A stretch of DNA of 64,000 nt, taken from contig JAKACM010000004.1 of NCBI GenBank assembly GCA_021821465.1, positions 1 to 64,000 on the forward strand, read 5' to 3'. Positions 43,650-53,281 of this stretch are shown one piece after another. The notes beneath the pieces were generated by a model. It searched no databases and had not been told where the DNA came from. It saw nothing but the letters and a program-made list of their open reading frames with translations. This DNA is from Bacillota bacterium (lineage in GTDB: Bacteria; Bacillota; Sulfobacillia; Sulfobacillales; Sulfobacillaceae). The position numbers were made by a program, and so were the translations under genes. The first letter of the stretch is position 1; every line of letters begins with the position of its first letter.

Positions 43650-46600
43650 ATGCTAACAGAACGCTTGCAAACGTGGTTACAGGATCAGCACATTACCGAG
43701 AGCGGGAATTTTTTACCCCTGTGGGTGGAAATAGATCCTCGTCAGGTGCGCATTATCTTGGCGGATAAGGATTCCTCTCAACAATGGCTGGGCTTTTTGG
43801 CGACTCAATTGACCCTGGATTGGGGACGGGAAGTGCTCTGGGTTGTCTATCCTTGGTCAAATCAGGCCATTGAGCGTCTTCAGCAAATTTTTTCCGTTAC
43901 CGGTTCGGGCATGGCGCAACTGTTGACACGAGAGAATATGGCCATGTCTCAGGATGGCATTGTAGTATCATTTCCCAATAAAATGACCTACACTTTATTT
44001 GAGCAATGGGGGGGGTTACACAAACTCCGTCAATATTGGCCTGATATGCCGCCTTGGCAAGATCAGGTATTGGAAGCTCGTCCATCCGAACCCGATCCCG
44101 TGATGCCCGTCAATATTGAGCCCTCCATGGCAACTCAATCGGTCATCGGAAATGGTGCGCCCAGCGCTGAGGCCAAGGATCTCCACTTTGTCCCCGACAC
44201 GGGGGAGGTCGTGGTGGCCGGGCAGATTGTCACTCGGGATATCCGAACCGGGCGCGATAATCTCAAGCATTGGAGCGCCGTTATTACCGATATGGAGCAT
44301 GCATTGCGAATTCGTTATTCCGAAAAACGAGGACAAGCCTTCCCGGATTTGTCTCCATTTATTTCCGGGGCCTTTATCAAGGTTCAGGGACAGATGGAAG
44401 AGGACAAGTACACCGGCGAGCACGTTTTGCGGGTTAAACATGCCGGGTTATTACCACCACGGACAACGAGTGAGGACAATGCTCTTGACAAGCGTGTTGA
44501 ACTGCATGTGCATAGCCGAATGAGCACCGGTGATGGCTTAATTGCGCTCCCGGAATTATTTCAGCGTCTAAAGGACTGGGGACATAGTCATGTGGCGGTG
44601 GTTGATCATGGAGTAGTGCAAACTTATCCTGAACTGGAATTTCTCAGCAAAAAAACGGGGATTCAGGCTATTTATGGTGTCGAGATCTACATGGTCGAAG
44701 ATAATGTGGCACCCTTGAGCGGCTATGAGGAGATAGTCGACGGATCGTTAGACTCTTCGCCCCTGGTGGTGTTGGACGTCGAAACCACCGGCTTGTCACC
44801 TCGAGTGCATGAGGTTATTGAGTTGGGGGCCGTAAAAATTGACAAAGGAGAAATTGTCGACAGATTTCATTCCATGATTCGGCCCGAGAGGAACATATCA
44901 CAGGCTACGCAGGACATCACCGGCATCCGCCCGGAAGAAGTCATGAATGCGCCGTCTGCTCCCGAGGTTTTTCAGGATTTCTTCGCTTTTGCCTCCGGGA
45001 GTATCTTAGTCGCCCACAATGCCCGGTTTGATGTGGGCTTTCTGGCTGCGGCCTTTTCTCAGGTATTCCCCGAGGACGACTGGCGCTTTCCGGTGATTGA
45101 CACGCTGGCTTTGGCGCGTACTCGCTTGCCTCATCTCAAGAGTCATGGTCTCGGGCCCTTGACTAATTACTTGAAGATTCCTTTGTCGCAACACCACCGG
45201 GCCTTGGCGGATGCGGAGGCCACCGGACTTTTGCTTTTGAAACTGCTTCAAAATAAAGACGGGAGCATGGATTCTCTCGATTCTTTAAAAGAACCGTCTC
45301 CTCTTTCATTCAGCCTCGGCCGTCCTACTCCCGTGACCCTTTTATTAAAGTCTCAAGACGGGGTCGAGGAGTTGTACCGTCTCATCAGTGAGTCGCACTT
45401 GTCTACATTTTATCGGATCCCTCGAGTGCCCCGCAGGTATTTGGAATTGGGGCGGAAAAATTGGTTTATCGGATCTCCCTTGCACGGCGGCGAAATACAA
45501 GATGCCTTATTTCGGGGCGCCTTAGACGAAGATTTGACACGTTTACAGCAATTCTATGATTACTGGGAAGTCGGACCCCTTTCTACTGTGCAGTTCTTAT
45601 CTCAAGACGAGCAATTGGGCAGTCATCAAGAGGTCCGGCAATATCTGAAGGATTTGATTGACTTGGGCCGTCGTTACCACAAACCGACGCCAGCCGTCTG
45701 TGATGCTCACTACATCCAACCGGAGCAGAAGATATTTCGCGAAATTTTATCCGTAACGGGCAAAGGAGACCTTCATGACGCGCAAGAGTCGCTTCACATG
45801 CGTAGCACCGGGGAAATGCTGGAAGAGTTCGATTGGCTGGATCCGGATCTCAGGCAGAAGGTAGTTGTGAAAGACCCCCAATTTATTGCCGAACAGATTC
45901 CTCCCCTTAAACCCGTGCCCGACGGGCTGTTTTCTCCAAAACTGGAAGAGGCCGAAAAAACGGTGCAAGAATTCCCCGTTGCCCGGGCTAAGGCTTTATA
46001 TGGGGATCCTTTGCCTGATATCATTCAAAGCCGGCTGGAGAAGGAAATTCGGTCCATTGTGCAGAACGGATTTTCATCGATTTATTATATTGCACACCGG
46101 CTGGTCAAAAAATCGCTGGATGATGGGTATTTGGTGGGATCAAGAGGTTCCGTTGGCTCTTCATTGGTGGCGACATTTTTGGACATTACCGAGGTGAATC
46201 CCTTGCCTCCTCATTACCGATGTCCTGAGTGTCGGTATACCGAATTCGTGAAGGACACTCAATACGGCTCGGGTTTTGACCTTCCCTCCAAAGACTGCCC
46301 CAAGTGTCATAGTCTTCTCGTGGGCGAGGGCCAAGATATTCCTTTCGAAACGTTTCTGGGATTTGAAGGAGATAAGGTTCCGGATATCGATTTGAATTTC
46401 TCCGGGGAATACCAGCCGGAAATTCATAAATACACCGAAGTGCTCTTCGGTGAAGGCCATGTGTTTCGTGCCGGAACCATCGCTACCATTGCGCAGAAAA
46501 CGGCGATGGCGTTGGTGTTGGCTTGGGCCCGGGAAAAGGGTCGTGAGTTATCCGGTGCCGAGCAAGAATGGCTGGCGTCCGGAATAACGGGAGTGAAACG

Positions 46601-47801
46601 AACGACCGGGCAGCATCCCGGAGGCCTTATGGTTGTTCCCCAGGACGAAGATATCCATCATTTTTGTCCCGTACAACGTCCGGCCGATGATCGGAACTCC
46701 GACACTATAACCACACATTTTGACTATCATTCCATCGAAGGCCGTTTGTTGAAACTGGATTTGTTGGGTCACGATGATCCGACAGCTATTCGAATGCTGG
46801 AAGATATCACGGGGATATCGGCGAAAAATGTGCCGTTTCACGACGACAAAACCATGAGCTTATTCCGAAATGTCAAGGCTTTAGGCGTAAAGGCGGAGGA
46901 GATTGGAACGCCGGTAGGCAGTCTTGGCATTCCCGAGTTTGGGACAAGCTTTGTACGCCGCATGTTGATGGACACCAAACCCAAGACTTTTGCGGAACTC
47001 GTTCGCATTTCCGGTTTATCTCATGGAACGGAAGTCTGGGCGAATAATGCGCAGGATATCATCCGGCAAAATTTAGGCGGATTGTCGGACGTCATAGCCA
47101 CTCGTGATGACATTATGCTTTATTTGATAGGGCGGGACATTGAACCCAAGGCGGCATTTGCAATCTCGGAATCGGTGCGTAAAGGGCGCGGTTTGAAACC
47201 GGAACAGGAAAGGCTCATGAAAGAGCATCGTGTATCCCAATGGTATATTGAATCTTGTCGCAAAATCAGCTACCTCTTTCCCAAGGCCCATGCGGCAGCC
47301 TATGTCATGATGGGGTGGCGAATTGCCTGGTTTAAGGTCCATTACCCACTGGCTTTTTATGCCACCTATTTTTCCGTTCGCGCGTCCGATTTTGATCCCG
47401 AGACGATTTTAGATGGGATCAAGGGCATTAACAAAAGGATGGCAGATATTGAGGACAAAGGTTACCAGGCTTCGGCTAAAGAGAAAGGGTTGGTTACGGT
47501 TTTGGAAATTGCACGAGAATTATTGGCCCGGGGTTACAATTTTTTCCCGGTTAGTTTAGAGAAGTCTCATGCAGTCCGTTTTACGATTGAAAATGATGGC
47601 TTGCGCATACCCTTTGCCGCATTGCCCGGACTGGGCCAATCCGCTGCGGAGAATATTATTCAGGCTCGGCAAGGGGCCCCCTTTTTATCTGTCGACGATT
47701 TACGCCAGAGGGCCAAGCTCAGTAAGAGCGTTATTGATCTGTTAAGAAATCAAGGGGCTCTGCGAGGTCTGGGAGAGACAAATCAACTTGCATTTTTTTA
47801 G
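43650..47801 (+). CDS. polC: DNA polymerase III PolC-type alpha subunit
   Basis: The 1383-residue Gram-positive replicative polymerase. Order: N-terminal domain and OB fold (about 180-280), PHP domain start ELHVHSRMSTGDGL (about 287) and its continuation, inserted DEDDh proofreading exonuclease starting VVLDVETTGLSP (about 374) with HNARFDVGFL and HHRALADAEATG, then the polymerase core with zinc-binding CPECRYTEF...CPKCHSLL, PDIDLNFSGEYQ (catalytic Asp pair) and the C-terminal helix-hairpin-helix. GGGAGAGGT precedes ATG 43650. Presence of PolC identifies a Firmicutes-type replisome. Confidence 0.97.
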   Translation: MLTERLQTWLQDQHITESGNFLPLWVEIDPRQVRIILADKDSSQQWLGFLATQLTLDWGREVLWVVYPWSNQAIERLQQIFSVTGSGMAQLLTRENMAMSQDGIVVSFPNKMTYTLFEQWGGLHKLRQYWPDMPPWQDQVLEARPSEPDPVMPVNIEPSMATQSVIGNGAPSAEAKDLHFVPDTGEVVVAGQIVTRDIRTGRDNLKHWSAVITDMEHALRIRYSEKRGQAFPDLSPFISGAFIKVQGQMEEDKYTGEHVLRVKHAGLLPPRTTSEDNALDKRVELHVHSRMSTGDGLIALPELFQRLKDWGHSHVAVVDHGVVQTYPELEFLSKKTGIQAIYGVEIYMVEDNVAPLSGYEEIVDGSLDSSPLVVLDVETTGLSPRVHEVIELGAVKIDKGEIVDRFHSMIRPERNISQATQDITGIRPEEVMNAPSAPEVFQDFFAFASGSILVAHNARFDVGFLAAAFSQVFPEDDWRFPVIDTLALARTRLPHLKSHGLGPLTNYLKIPLSQHHRALADAEATGLLLLKLLQNKDGSMDSLDSLKEPSPLSFSLGRPTPVTLLLKSQDGVEELYRLISESHLSTFYRIPRVPRRYLELGRKNWFIGSPLHGGEIQDALFRGALDEDLTRLQQFYDYWEVGPLSTVQFLSQDEQLGSHQEVRQYLKDLIDLGRRYHKPTPAVCDAHYIQPEQKIFREILSVTGKGDLHDAQESLHMRSTGEMLEEFDWLDPDLRQKVVVKDPQFIAEQIPPLKPVPDGLFSPKLEEAEKTVQEFPVARAKALYGDPLPDIIQSRLEKEIRSIVQNGFSSIYYIAHRLVKKSLDDGYLVGSRGSVGSSLVATFLDITEVNPLPPHYRCPECRYTEFVKDTQYGSGFDLPSKDCPKCHSLLVGEGQDIPFETFLGFEGDKVPDIDLNFSGEYQPEIHKYTEVLFGEGHVFRAGTIATIAQKTAMALVLAWAREKGRELSGAEQEWLASGITGVKRTTGQHPGGLMVVPQDEDIHHFCPVQRPADDRNSDTITTHFDYHSIEGRLLKLDLLGHDDPTAIRMLEDITGISAKNVPFHDDKTMSLFRNVKALGVKAEEIGTPVGSLGIPEFGTSFVRRMLMDTKPKTFAELVRISGLSHGTEVWANNAQDIIRQNLGGLSDVIATRDDIMLYLIGRDIEPKAAFAISESVRKGRGLKPEQERLMKEHRVSQWYIESCRKISYLFPKAHAAAYVMMGWRIAWFKVHYPLAFYATYFSVRASDFDPETILDGIKGINKRMADIEDKGYQASAKEKGLVTVLEIARELLARGYNFFPVSLEKSHAVRFTIENDGLRIPFAALPGLGQSAAENIIQARQGAPFLSVDDLRQRAKLSKSVIDLLRNQGALRGLGETNQLAFF

Positions 47802-48999
47802 CCAATCAAAAAATCCTTCGCCTTCGATCTGGCCGTTGTTGATTGCGAGTATGGTCATTCAGAGCGGATTCGGTACCATACTGCCGCTTTTGCCATTATT
47901 TGTACATGATCGGGGCATGCCGTTAACCTGGCTAGGATTCATGGCGGCCTTATATGCGCTCATTGCATTTTTAGGACAATTGATTTTAGGCCCGTTATCC
48001 GATCGGTTGGGGCGCAGGCCTCTTCTCATTGTCGGCACGATACTCAGTGCATTAGGAACCGCGCTCTTTCTTTTGCCTGTCGCCCCTGTCTATTATTTGT
48101 TGTTTCGTTCCCTTCAAGGCATGGGGGCGGCGGCATTTCTCCCGGCCGCCAATGCCTTGGTAGCCGACTATGTGGACGAAGATCGGCGGGGACGGGCGTA
48201 TGCCTTAATGTCGTCCTTTTTCATGGCCGGCTTTGCCGTAGGACCCATGATTGGAGGGCTGGCAACAGCCACGGGAAGAATGGCCACTCCGTTTTTGGTG
48301 GGAACCGGTTTGGACGTTGCGGCACTTGTGGCGATTATAGTAGGGGTTGAGGGAGTTCCCCGACAGTCGCGGTTTCATCACGTTGCGCAGAGCATCCCTA
48401 AAGAGGCCATTCCGTGGCGCGGGCTCGTGGCATGGCTGTTTATCAATTTTGGGTGGATGGGGCTCGGGGGCATGTATGATGTGAGTTGGAGTATCTATAT
48501 GCGCAATATTGGATCCGGCCCCGTGTTGATTAGCTTATCTTGGACCTTATTTGCGGTGCCTTATCTGCTCTTTAACTTTTTGGCCGGACGACTGGCGGAT
48601 TCACCCACCTTACGTCCCCTTCTTATTTATGGGGGGGCGGTGTTAAACGGTATTATTGTCCTATTGTATACTCTGTCTCATTTTCCGTGGCTGTCTATTG
48701 CCCTATCCTCCTGTGAGGCGGTAGCCATGAGTCTCATCACACCGGCTTTGAACGCAGGTGTCATGGGAGTGGCCACTAAGACTACCCGCGGGCGGATTCA
48801 GGGAATTTTTCAATCGGCGGGGACATTGGGGGCCTTCGCATTGGCTCTTTTGAGTGGTTATTTGCTTCCGTATGGAGCTTCGACGACATTTAGAGCCGGA
48901 ACCTCGGTTTTATTTTTGTTTGTCGCCCTAGCCTTCCTTTGGCAAAGAGCCACGGGAACCAGCTTTTTGGGCCAACGCCCGTCTCTTGGTCCCGATTAA
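47788..48999 (+). CDS. MFS drug-efflux-type transporter
   Basis: A 403-residue, 12-helix major facilitator. The loop 2-3 signature GPLSDRLGRRPLLI and the multidrug-type motif near GFAVGPMIGG are present. It opens in TTG 47788 overlapping polC by 14 bases, with GGGAGAG ten bases upstream; hydrophobic helix 1 starts at about residue 13. Substrate unknown. First of three transporter genes between polC and nusA. Confidence 0.85.
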   Translation: MHFFSQSKNPSPSIWPLLIASMVIQSGFGTILPLLPLFVHDRGMPLTWLGFMAALYALIAFLGQLILGPLSDRLGRRPLLIVGTILSALGTALFLLPVAPVYYLLFRSLQGMGAAAFLPAANALVADYVDEDRRGRAYALMSSFFMAGFAVGPMIGGLATATGRMATPFLVGTGLDVAALVAIIVGVEGVPRQSRFHHVAQSIPKEAIPWRGLVAWLFINFGWMGLGGMYDVSWSIYMRNIGSGPVLISLSWTLFAVPYLLFNFLAGRLADSPTLRPLLIYGGAVLNGIIVLLYTLSHFPWLSIALSSCEAVAMSLITPALNAGVMGVATKTTRGRIQGIFQSAGTLGAFALALLSGYLLPYGASTTFRAGTSVLFLFVALAFLWQRATGTSFLGQRPSLGPD

Positions 49000-49131
49000 T
49001 TTGTCAGAACATGGTGGGAAGAGAGCCCTGGCGCTTTAGTGCGCAATCTTCGCCGACAAAGCCGCCCGCAAGTGCTATCCGGCTTCGATGCGCCATGTTC
49101 CGACTTGGGTAAATCACAAAGGCATTAGATT

Positions 49132-50421
49132 CTAAGCGGCATGGCTGCCGGGCGTCTCTAAAATCGCTCCGTGTTTCAACCAGCCGATAACAATCCAGTT
49201 GATCACGGCCAATGCCCAAAACACCGCCAAAGCGGCGTGATAACTGTGCCACGCTCCTACCACAGCTCCCATAATCAACGGCAAAACAAAACCTCCGAAG
49301 GCTCCCAGTCCCCCTACCCAACCGGCGGCTCCACCGACCGCTTTCGGAACATAGTGCGGCACGAGCTTAAATATCACCGCATTTTGCAGCCCCATCCCCA
49401 CAGCCATGATCAATACTCCCGCTATGGCCATACTCATTTGAGAACTGAAGACTACTGCCAGCACTCCCAACGCCATAACCGTTACGTTGCCGTTTAGGGC
49501 ATAACGAATGGAAAAACGATCAGCCATGAGACCTCCCGGAACCCGCACAAGGGATGTGGCCGCAGAAAACAGAAGAGTCAGCCCCCCGCCTGTCACCAGT
49601 GTTGTGTGATAGGCACCGTGCCAAAAGCTAGGCAGCCAGCCTGTCAGTGCGATAAATCCACCGAATGAGGTGAAGTAAAGAATGACCAATGCCCAGGTCG
49701 GAGCTACCCTAGCCGCTTCCGCCAAGGCATGACTTGCTGTGCCTTGGGGCAATTTGTCCTGACCATACGGTTTTAAAGCTTCAAGCGACACCGTGTATCC
49801 CTGAGATTCCAATTGTATGGACGGAGCATTTTTCATGAACACACCGCACAAGAGCGTGACGATCAGCAAGAAGAGAAACCACAACTCGTAAGCTCCAATC
49901 ATTCCCAGATGAGCCACTGCGAGCGGAAGCAAAAGCGAAAAAATGCCCGATCCGAGGTTGCCGAGGCCTGCATAGGTTCCCAAAGACCCTCCCTGCCGGC
50001 TTTGGGAAAACCAATAGGAAACTTGGGCTATACCCACGGAAAAGGTCGCAATCCCCGAACCAACCAATATACCCAATAAGAGTAGCAAGAGATAGGTACC
50101 TTGCAAATGATCCGGGTAATCCGCCCGTAACAAGGCGATAAGTCCTGCCATGCCAATGAGCGCTAGAATCAATAGCCCCATAAACGGGCGTTTCGCACCC
50201 CGATCCGCCCATGCACCAAACGGTATGCGTAAAATCGATCCGCTTAAGCTGGCGATTGCCGCCAATAGGCCAGCCGCCGCCGGAGACAAATGCATCAACG
50301 CGGCAAACTTTGGAACCAAGGGCCCAAAGACTGCAACCGCGGCGAACCCCGCAAAAAATCCCGTCGTAGCCATGGTAAGCGCCGATCGTGAACTACCTTG
50401 CACTACCGGTGTGTCCTTCAT
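49132..50421 (-). CDS. NarK-like nitrate/nitrite MFS transporter
   Basis: A 429-residue, 12-helix major facilitator of the nitrate/nitrite porter branch. Two nitrate-signature-like stretches occur: YAGLGNLGSGIFSLLLPLAV (helix 5) and AGWVGGLGAFGGFVLPL (helix 11), with an Arg in LRIPFGAWADRGAKRP. No nitrate reductase genes are in the window, so the ion is uncertain. The minus-strand start ATG 50421 follows AAGGAGG by about seven bases. Confidence 0.82.
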   Translation of the reverse strand: MKDTPVVQGSSRSALTMATTGFFAGFAAVAVFGPLVPKFAALMHLSPAAAGLLAAIASLSGSILRIPFGAWADRGAKRPFMGLLILALIGMAGLIALLRADYPDHLQGTYLLLLLLGILVGSGIATFSVGIAQVSYWFSQSRQGGSLGTYAGLGNLGSGIFSLLLPLAVAHLGMIGAYELWFLFLLIVTLLCGVFMKNAPSIQLESQGYTVSLEALKPYGQDKLPQGTASHALAEAARVAPTWALVILYFTSFGGFIALTGWLPSFWHGAYHTTLVTGGGLTLLFSAATSLVRVPGGLMADRFSIRYALNGNVTVMALGVLAVVFSSQMSMAIAGVLIMAVGMGLQNAVIFKLVPHYVPKAVGGAAGWVGGLGAFGGFVLPLIMGAVVGAWHSYHAALAVFWALAVINWIVIGWLKHGAILETPGSHAA

Positions 50422-51004
50422 CGGATTCCCTCCTTGTGTGTATTAAAGATGTAAAATCTCTTGTAGTTTCATATTTATCGATCGGGTTCTTTGGTAAAAT
50501 CGGCCTCTGGACCAATTTGAAACAGAAAACAGCCTATGGATTGCATACCATTTGGACCGATTATCATGGCGACACGGCATTGGTGATGGATGTCACAGAC
50601 AAGACAGGGTATGGTGTTTTTGAAGATCAGGGTTTGATTGTGAGGGCCGTATAAAATGCAGATAAGGGGCCATCGACGAAACGCGCATTGACGCGACTAG
50701 GCCGGGATTCCTGAATCCAAATCATCAGTGCTCAGCTCCTGTCAATAACGCAAGTGATCATCTTGAAAATTCACACAAGCTGTTTCATATGTTTCTTTGC
50801 GAGAGAGCATGGCTTCTATTCGGACCGTGTTTTATCTCATGAAGAGGCTAATCCGTGAACCAAGACATTTAGCTCGTGAAAACCGGTTTTCTCTACTCCA
50901 AGAATGAATAGAAAGAACCGCAACTACTGGGTTTGCCGGTATTTTAGTCCTCGAGCTAACCGGTCCAGAATTAGCAGCATCCCCTGGTCTTTGTTGATTT
51001 CTCT
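50422..51004. other. 583-base gap, no supported gene
   Basis: Upstream of the NarK-like gene and downstream of the PiT gene. One 88-codon plus-strand frame (50388-50654) lacks a site and family. CTCCTGTCAATA at 50736-50747 repeats the word at 28261-28272. No RNA gene seen. Confidence 0.35.
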
Positions 51005-51994
51005 TTACCCCCAGCGGATCGCTGCCATAATAATGAGGCCCGTGGTCATACCCAAGGGCAAGGCAATACCCCACACCATCAACATGGTCCGGACAACCAG
51101 CCATTTCACCTTTAGTGGATTTAACGCCGTTCCGGTGCCAAATAAGGCTCCGTCGGTCGTTTGCGTTGTACTCACCGGCATTCCCAATAGGGCTGCCACA
51201 CTCACGGTTATCGCTGCAGCACCTTGAGTGCTCAAGGCATTCATCGGGTCCAACCGGATGATATGTCCGCCCACGGTTTTGGCGATACGCACCCCGCCTC
51301 CCCAGAACCCCAAAGCCCAAAATGCCAAGGGGATGACGACAGCAATCCAAGACACATGATAATGAGAATGATGAGTCCATAACATCAGCGCCAGTGCAGT
51401 TAGCCCTATGGCTTTTTCCTGATCGTTGGCACCATAAGCCAATCCTTGCCACACCGCGCTCACATATTGCAATCGTTTGAGACGCCGATATCCCGACACC
51501 GACGTCAGGCTCAAAACATCCCATAATAACCGCGTCAGCAAAAAGGCTGCAATGAATCCCAAGACAATTGATAAGCCCATCCCGCTGAGCACCACAAAAA
51601 GTCCTCCCCAGTGGATAAGCCGTATGTCTCCGGACGCTATCGCCGCTCCCACCATTCCTCCCGTCAAGGCCATGGTCATACTGGTAGGCATCCTAATGCG
51701 CCACGTAATAAAGACGCTTAACACCGCGGAGCCCATTGCCACAGCCAGGACGTCGGGAGTGGCTTGGTGAAAATTGATGATAGCCACGGTTATGGTCCTA
51801 GAAACGGCGGTTCCAAACAAGAGAGGACCTAAAGCGACGCTGCCGACGAGAAATGGGAAAATCAGCGCTGGCGCGAACACTCCCCCGCGCAGGAATGTGG
51901 CCATCAGATTGCCTCCGTCGTTAAAACCGGCCAAAGCACTAAAGAGTCCAATTAATAAAAAAATCCCAATATAAAGAAGATCCCCAGGAGCCAT
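51005..51994 (-). CDS. PiT-family inorganic phosphate transporter
   Basis: A 329-residue membrane protein with about ten helices. It contains the two PiT signatures: ALAGFNDGGNLMAT near the N-terminus and GLAYGANDQEKAIGL in the middle, plus GMPVSTTQTTDGAL. These proteins import phosphate, often as a metal complex, driven by protons or sodium. Start ATG 51994 on the minus strand follows AGAGGAAAG; the ATG six codons earlier sits at the ribosome-binding site. PHO-box-like repeats lie 55-93 bases upstream. Confidence 0.9.
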   Translation of the reverse strand: MAPGDLLYIGIFLLIGLFSALAGFNDGGNLMATFLRGGVFAPALIFPFLVGSVALGPLLFGTAVSRTITVAIINFHQATPDVLAVAMGSAVLSVFITWRIRMPTSMTMALTGGMVGAAIASGDIRLIHWGGLFVVLSGMGLSIVLGFIAAFLLTRLLWDVLSLTSVSGYRRLKRLQYVSAVWQGLAYGANDQEKAIGLTALALMLWTHHSHYHVSWIAVVIPLAFWALGFWGGGVRIAKTVGGHIIRLDPMNALSTQGAAAITVSVAALLGMPVSTTQTTDGALFGTGTALNPLKVKWLVVRTMLMVWGIALPLGMTTGLIIMAAIRWG

Positions 51995-52048
51995 CGACTT
52001 TCCTCTTTTCATCCGGGTCGCTGTCTCAATAAATAACTCAGCGCCATC

Positions 52049-52087
52049 TTAACAAATACGTAACGTAATCTTAACATAATCTTAATA
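52049..52087 (-). promoter_or_regulatory. PHO-box-like direct repeats upstream of the phosphate transporter
   Basis: Read on the plus strand, TTAACA (52049-52054), GTAACG (52060-52065), TTAACA (52071-52076) and TTAATA (52082-52087) recur at exactly 11-base spacing. PhoP boxes in Bacillus are TT(A/T/C)ACA repeats with about 11-bp period, and actinobacterial boxes also use 11-bp repeats. The array sits 55-93 bases before the PiT start, a normal place for a phosphate-responsive operator. Confidence 0.55.
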
Positions 52088-52174
52088 ATTGCAAAGGGCA
52101 CTTGCCCAGTCCTATGCAAGTGGACAGCAAAGAGGCAAAAACCGTGGTGTTCGGAGAAGCGGTCAATAACACAC

Positions 52175-52216
52175 AGGGGAAAATCCCGAGGTTTAAAAAT
52201 CCGGGGATTTTCTCCC
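52175..52216. repeat. Strong inverted repeat
   Basis: AGGGGAAAATCCC (52175-52187) is complementary to GGGATTTTCTCCCT (52204-52217 region) with one bulged T, a stem of about 13 pairs and a loop of 16 bases. No T run follows on either strand. It could be a terminator, an IS-end remnant or a protein-binding palindrome. Confidence 0.5.
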
Positions 52217-52340
52217 TGTATCCTAGCCGCAGCCAAAAGATTTTTGCAGTCACAGCCAAAACTTTAGGGCAATTGTGAAGTCTTTTTGGCTTTGAGAGGC
52301 CATTGTTCCTCGCGACCTACGATAACAGGTGAGGGGCTTT

Positions 52341-52526
52341 ATGACGGAAGAGTAAAAGAAAGGGGATCTCGCAAAACTCTTTGACGATGTTTTGAGGTAC
52401 TGGACAGACACCGCTTTACCGGCATCTCACACGGTACAGATTCTCACTTTCACCAGTGCTAAAGGGAAGCTACCTAGCGGTTTTTACGGCGATTTGACCG
52501 GAGATTTGAGATTGGCCCGTGAATAA
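52341..52526 (+). pseudogene. Small ORF interrupted by an in-frame stop
   Basis: After GGTGAGGGG, ATG 52341 reads MTEE, then TAA at 52353-52355, and the same frame continues KKGDLAKLFDDVLRYWTDTA to a stop after about 57 more codons, ending GDLTGDLRLARE. The good ribosome-binding site and continuous frame suggest a former small gene killed by one nonsense change. Family not recognised. Confidence 0.4.
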
Positions 52527-52572
52527 TGAATTTCACTCATTACCGCCCTGTCTTCCTCCGTTCAGATTCATC

Positions 52573-52870
52573 CTAACTTATCTGGGGATGTATGGTGCGA
52601 AGTAATGCGAGATGGGATCCTGCCCAAGTAGTGTTGCCAATGGCGCCCATATTAATCCAAGAGGGAGGTGTAATTTCACTCGGATTGATGTTGATGAAGA
52701 ATAGACGTGCCGCGACGGCTAATGACTCGGCTTCTGCGGTGACAAGAAGCCAGGTTCCGTTCATGAATCTTGGCCGCTGGTTCTGGATTGGAATCTAACA
52801 AGCGGTAGCTTGCCCGATAGCAGAGAAAAAGCCAGGCATCGGTTGATGCTCCCCAGAACCATGCCAATCT
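52573..52870 (-). pseudogene. Possible TDT/TehA-type transporter C-terminal relic
   Basis: On the minus strand MNGTWLLVTAEAESLAVAAR resembles the conserved NGTWLLxVVATxSLAVLGA helix of tellurite-resistance/dicarboxylate transporter (TDT, TehA-like) proteins. Upstream sequence is in another frame and only partly family-like. No complete transporter can be assembled. Tentative. Confidence 0.35.
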
Positions 52871-53131
52871 TCACAAAGTCGCCCCATATAAAGCGATTGC
52901 CTAAAACCCTGGTTCCGGCAACACATGTCTAAAAAATTCCGAATATCACGGCATGATCTCTAAAATCCCGCTTGAAGAGAACTTGGGAGTTTAGGTGCTG
53001 ATGAAGCCCATGCTGGTTAGGGGTTGTGATATTCGATAGGGACGATAAATTATTCGGCCGGATTCACGCTTATCGGCCAATGTCGTCTGTATTTCTTCAC
53101 TGTATTTAAGGAAAGTCTGTGGCGCTCTCGG
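52871..53131. other. No gene recognised before the nusA promoter
   Basis: This 261-base stretch holds no supported reading frame, RNA or repeat. In most Firmicutes rimP would be expected between polC and nusA; it is absent here and elsewhere in the window. Confidence 0.45.
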
Positions 53132-53161
53132 TTGTTGGAGCTTGGGTTCGTGTGGTAAAAT
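53132..53161 (+). promoter_or_regulatory. nusA operon promoter
   Basis: TTGTTG at 53132-53137, an 18-base spacer and TAAAAT at 53156-53161 with TG at 53153-53154. Transcription would start near 53168, about 115 bases before nusA, leaving room for the leader terminator. Confidence 0.6.
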
Positions 53162-53216
53162 AAATACGTGACAATTAAAGTAATTTTACGAGTAGGCTGG
53201 TCATTGGATCAGACTC

Positions 53217-53241
53217 AGAGTGGGATTTTCCCACTCTTTTC
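53217..53241 (+). terminator. Intrinsic terminator/attenuator in the nusA leader
   Basis: AGAGTGGGA (53217-53225) pairs perfectly with TCCCACTCT (53229-53237), loop TTT, followed by TTTC. It is a classic intrinsic terminator between the promoter and the nusA GTG at 53282. Since NusA itself stimulates such terminators, this suggests autoregulation. Confidence 0.8.
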
Positions 53242-53281
53242 GCTTGACAGGGGCCAGGGCTCCTTTTAGGGGGGATGTTGG

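Noticed and set aside
50388-50654. 88-codon frame upstream of the NarK-like gene
   Set aside because: No ribosome-binding site and no family; it overlaps the divergent gene start.
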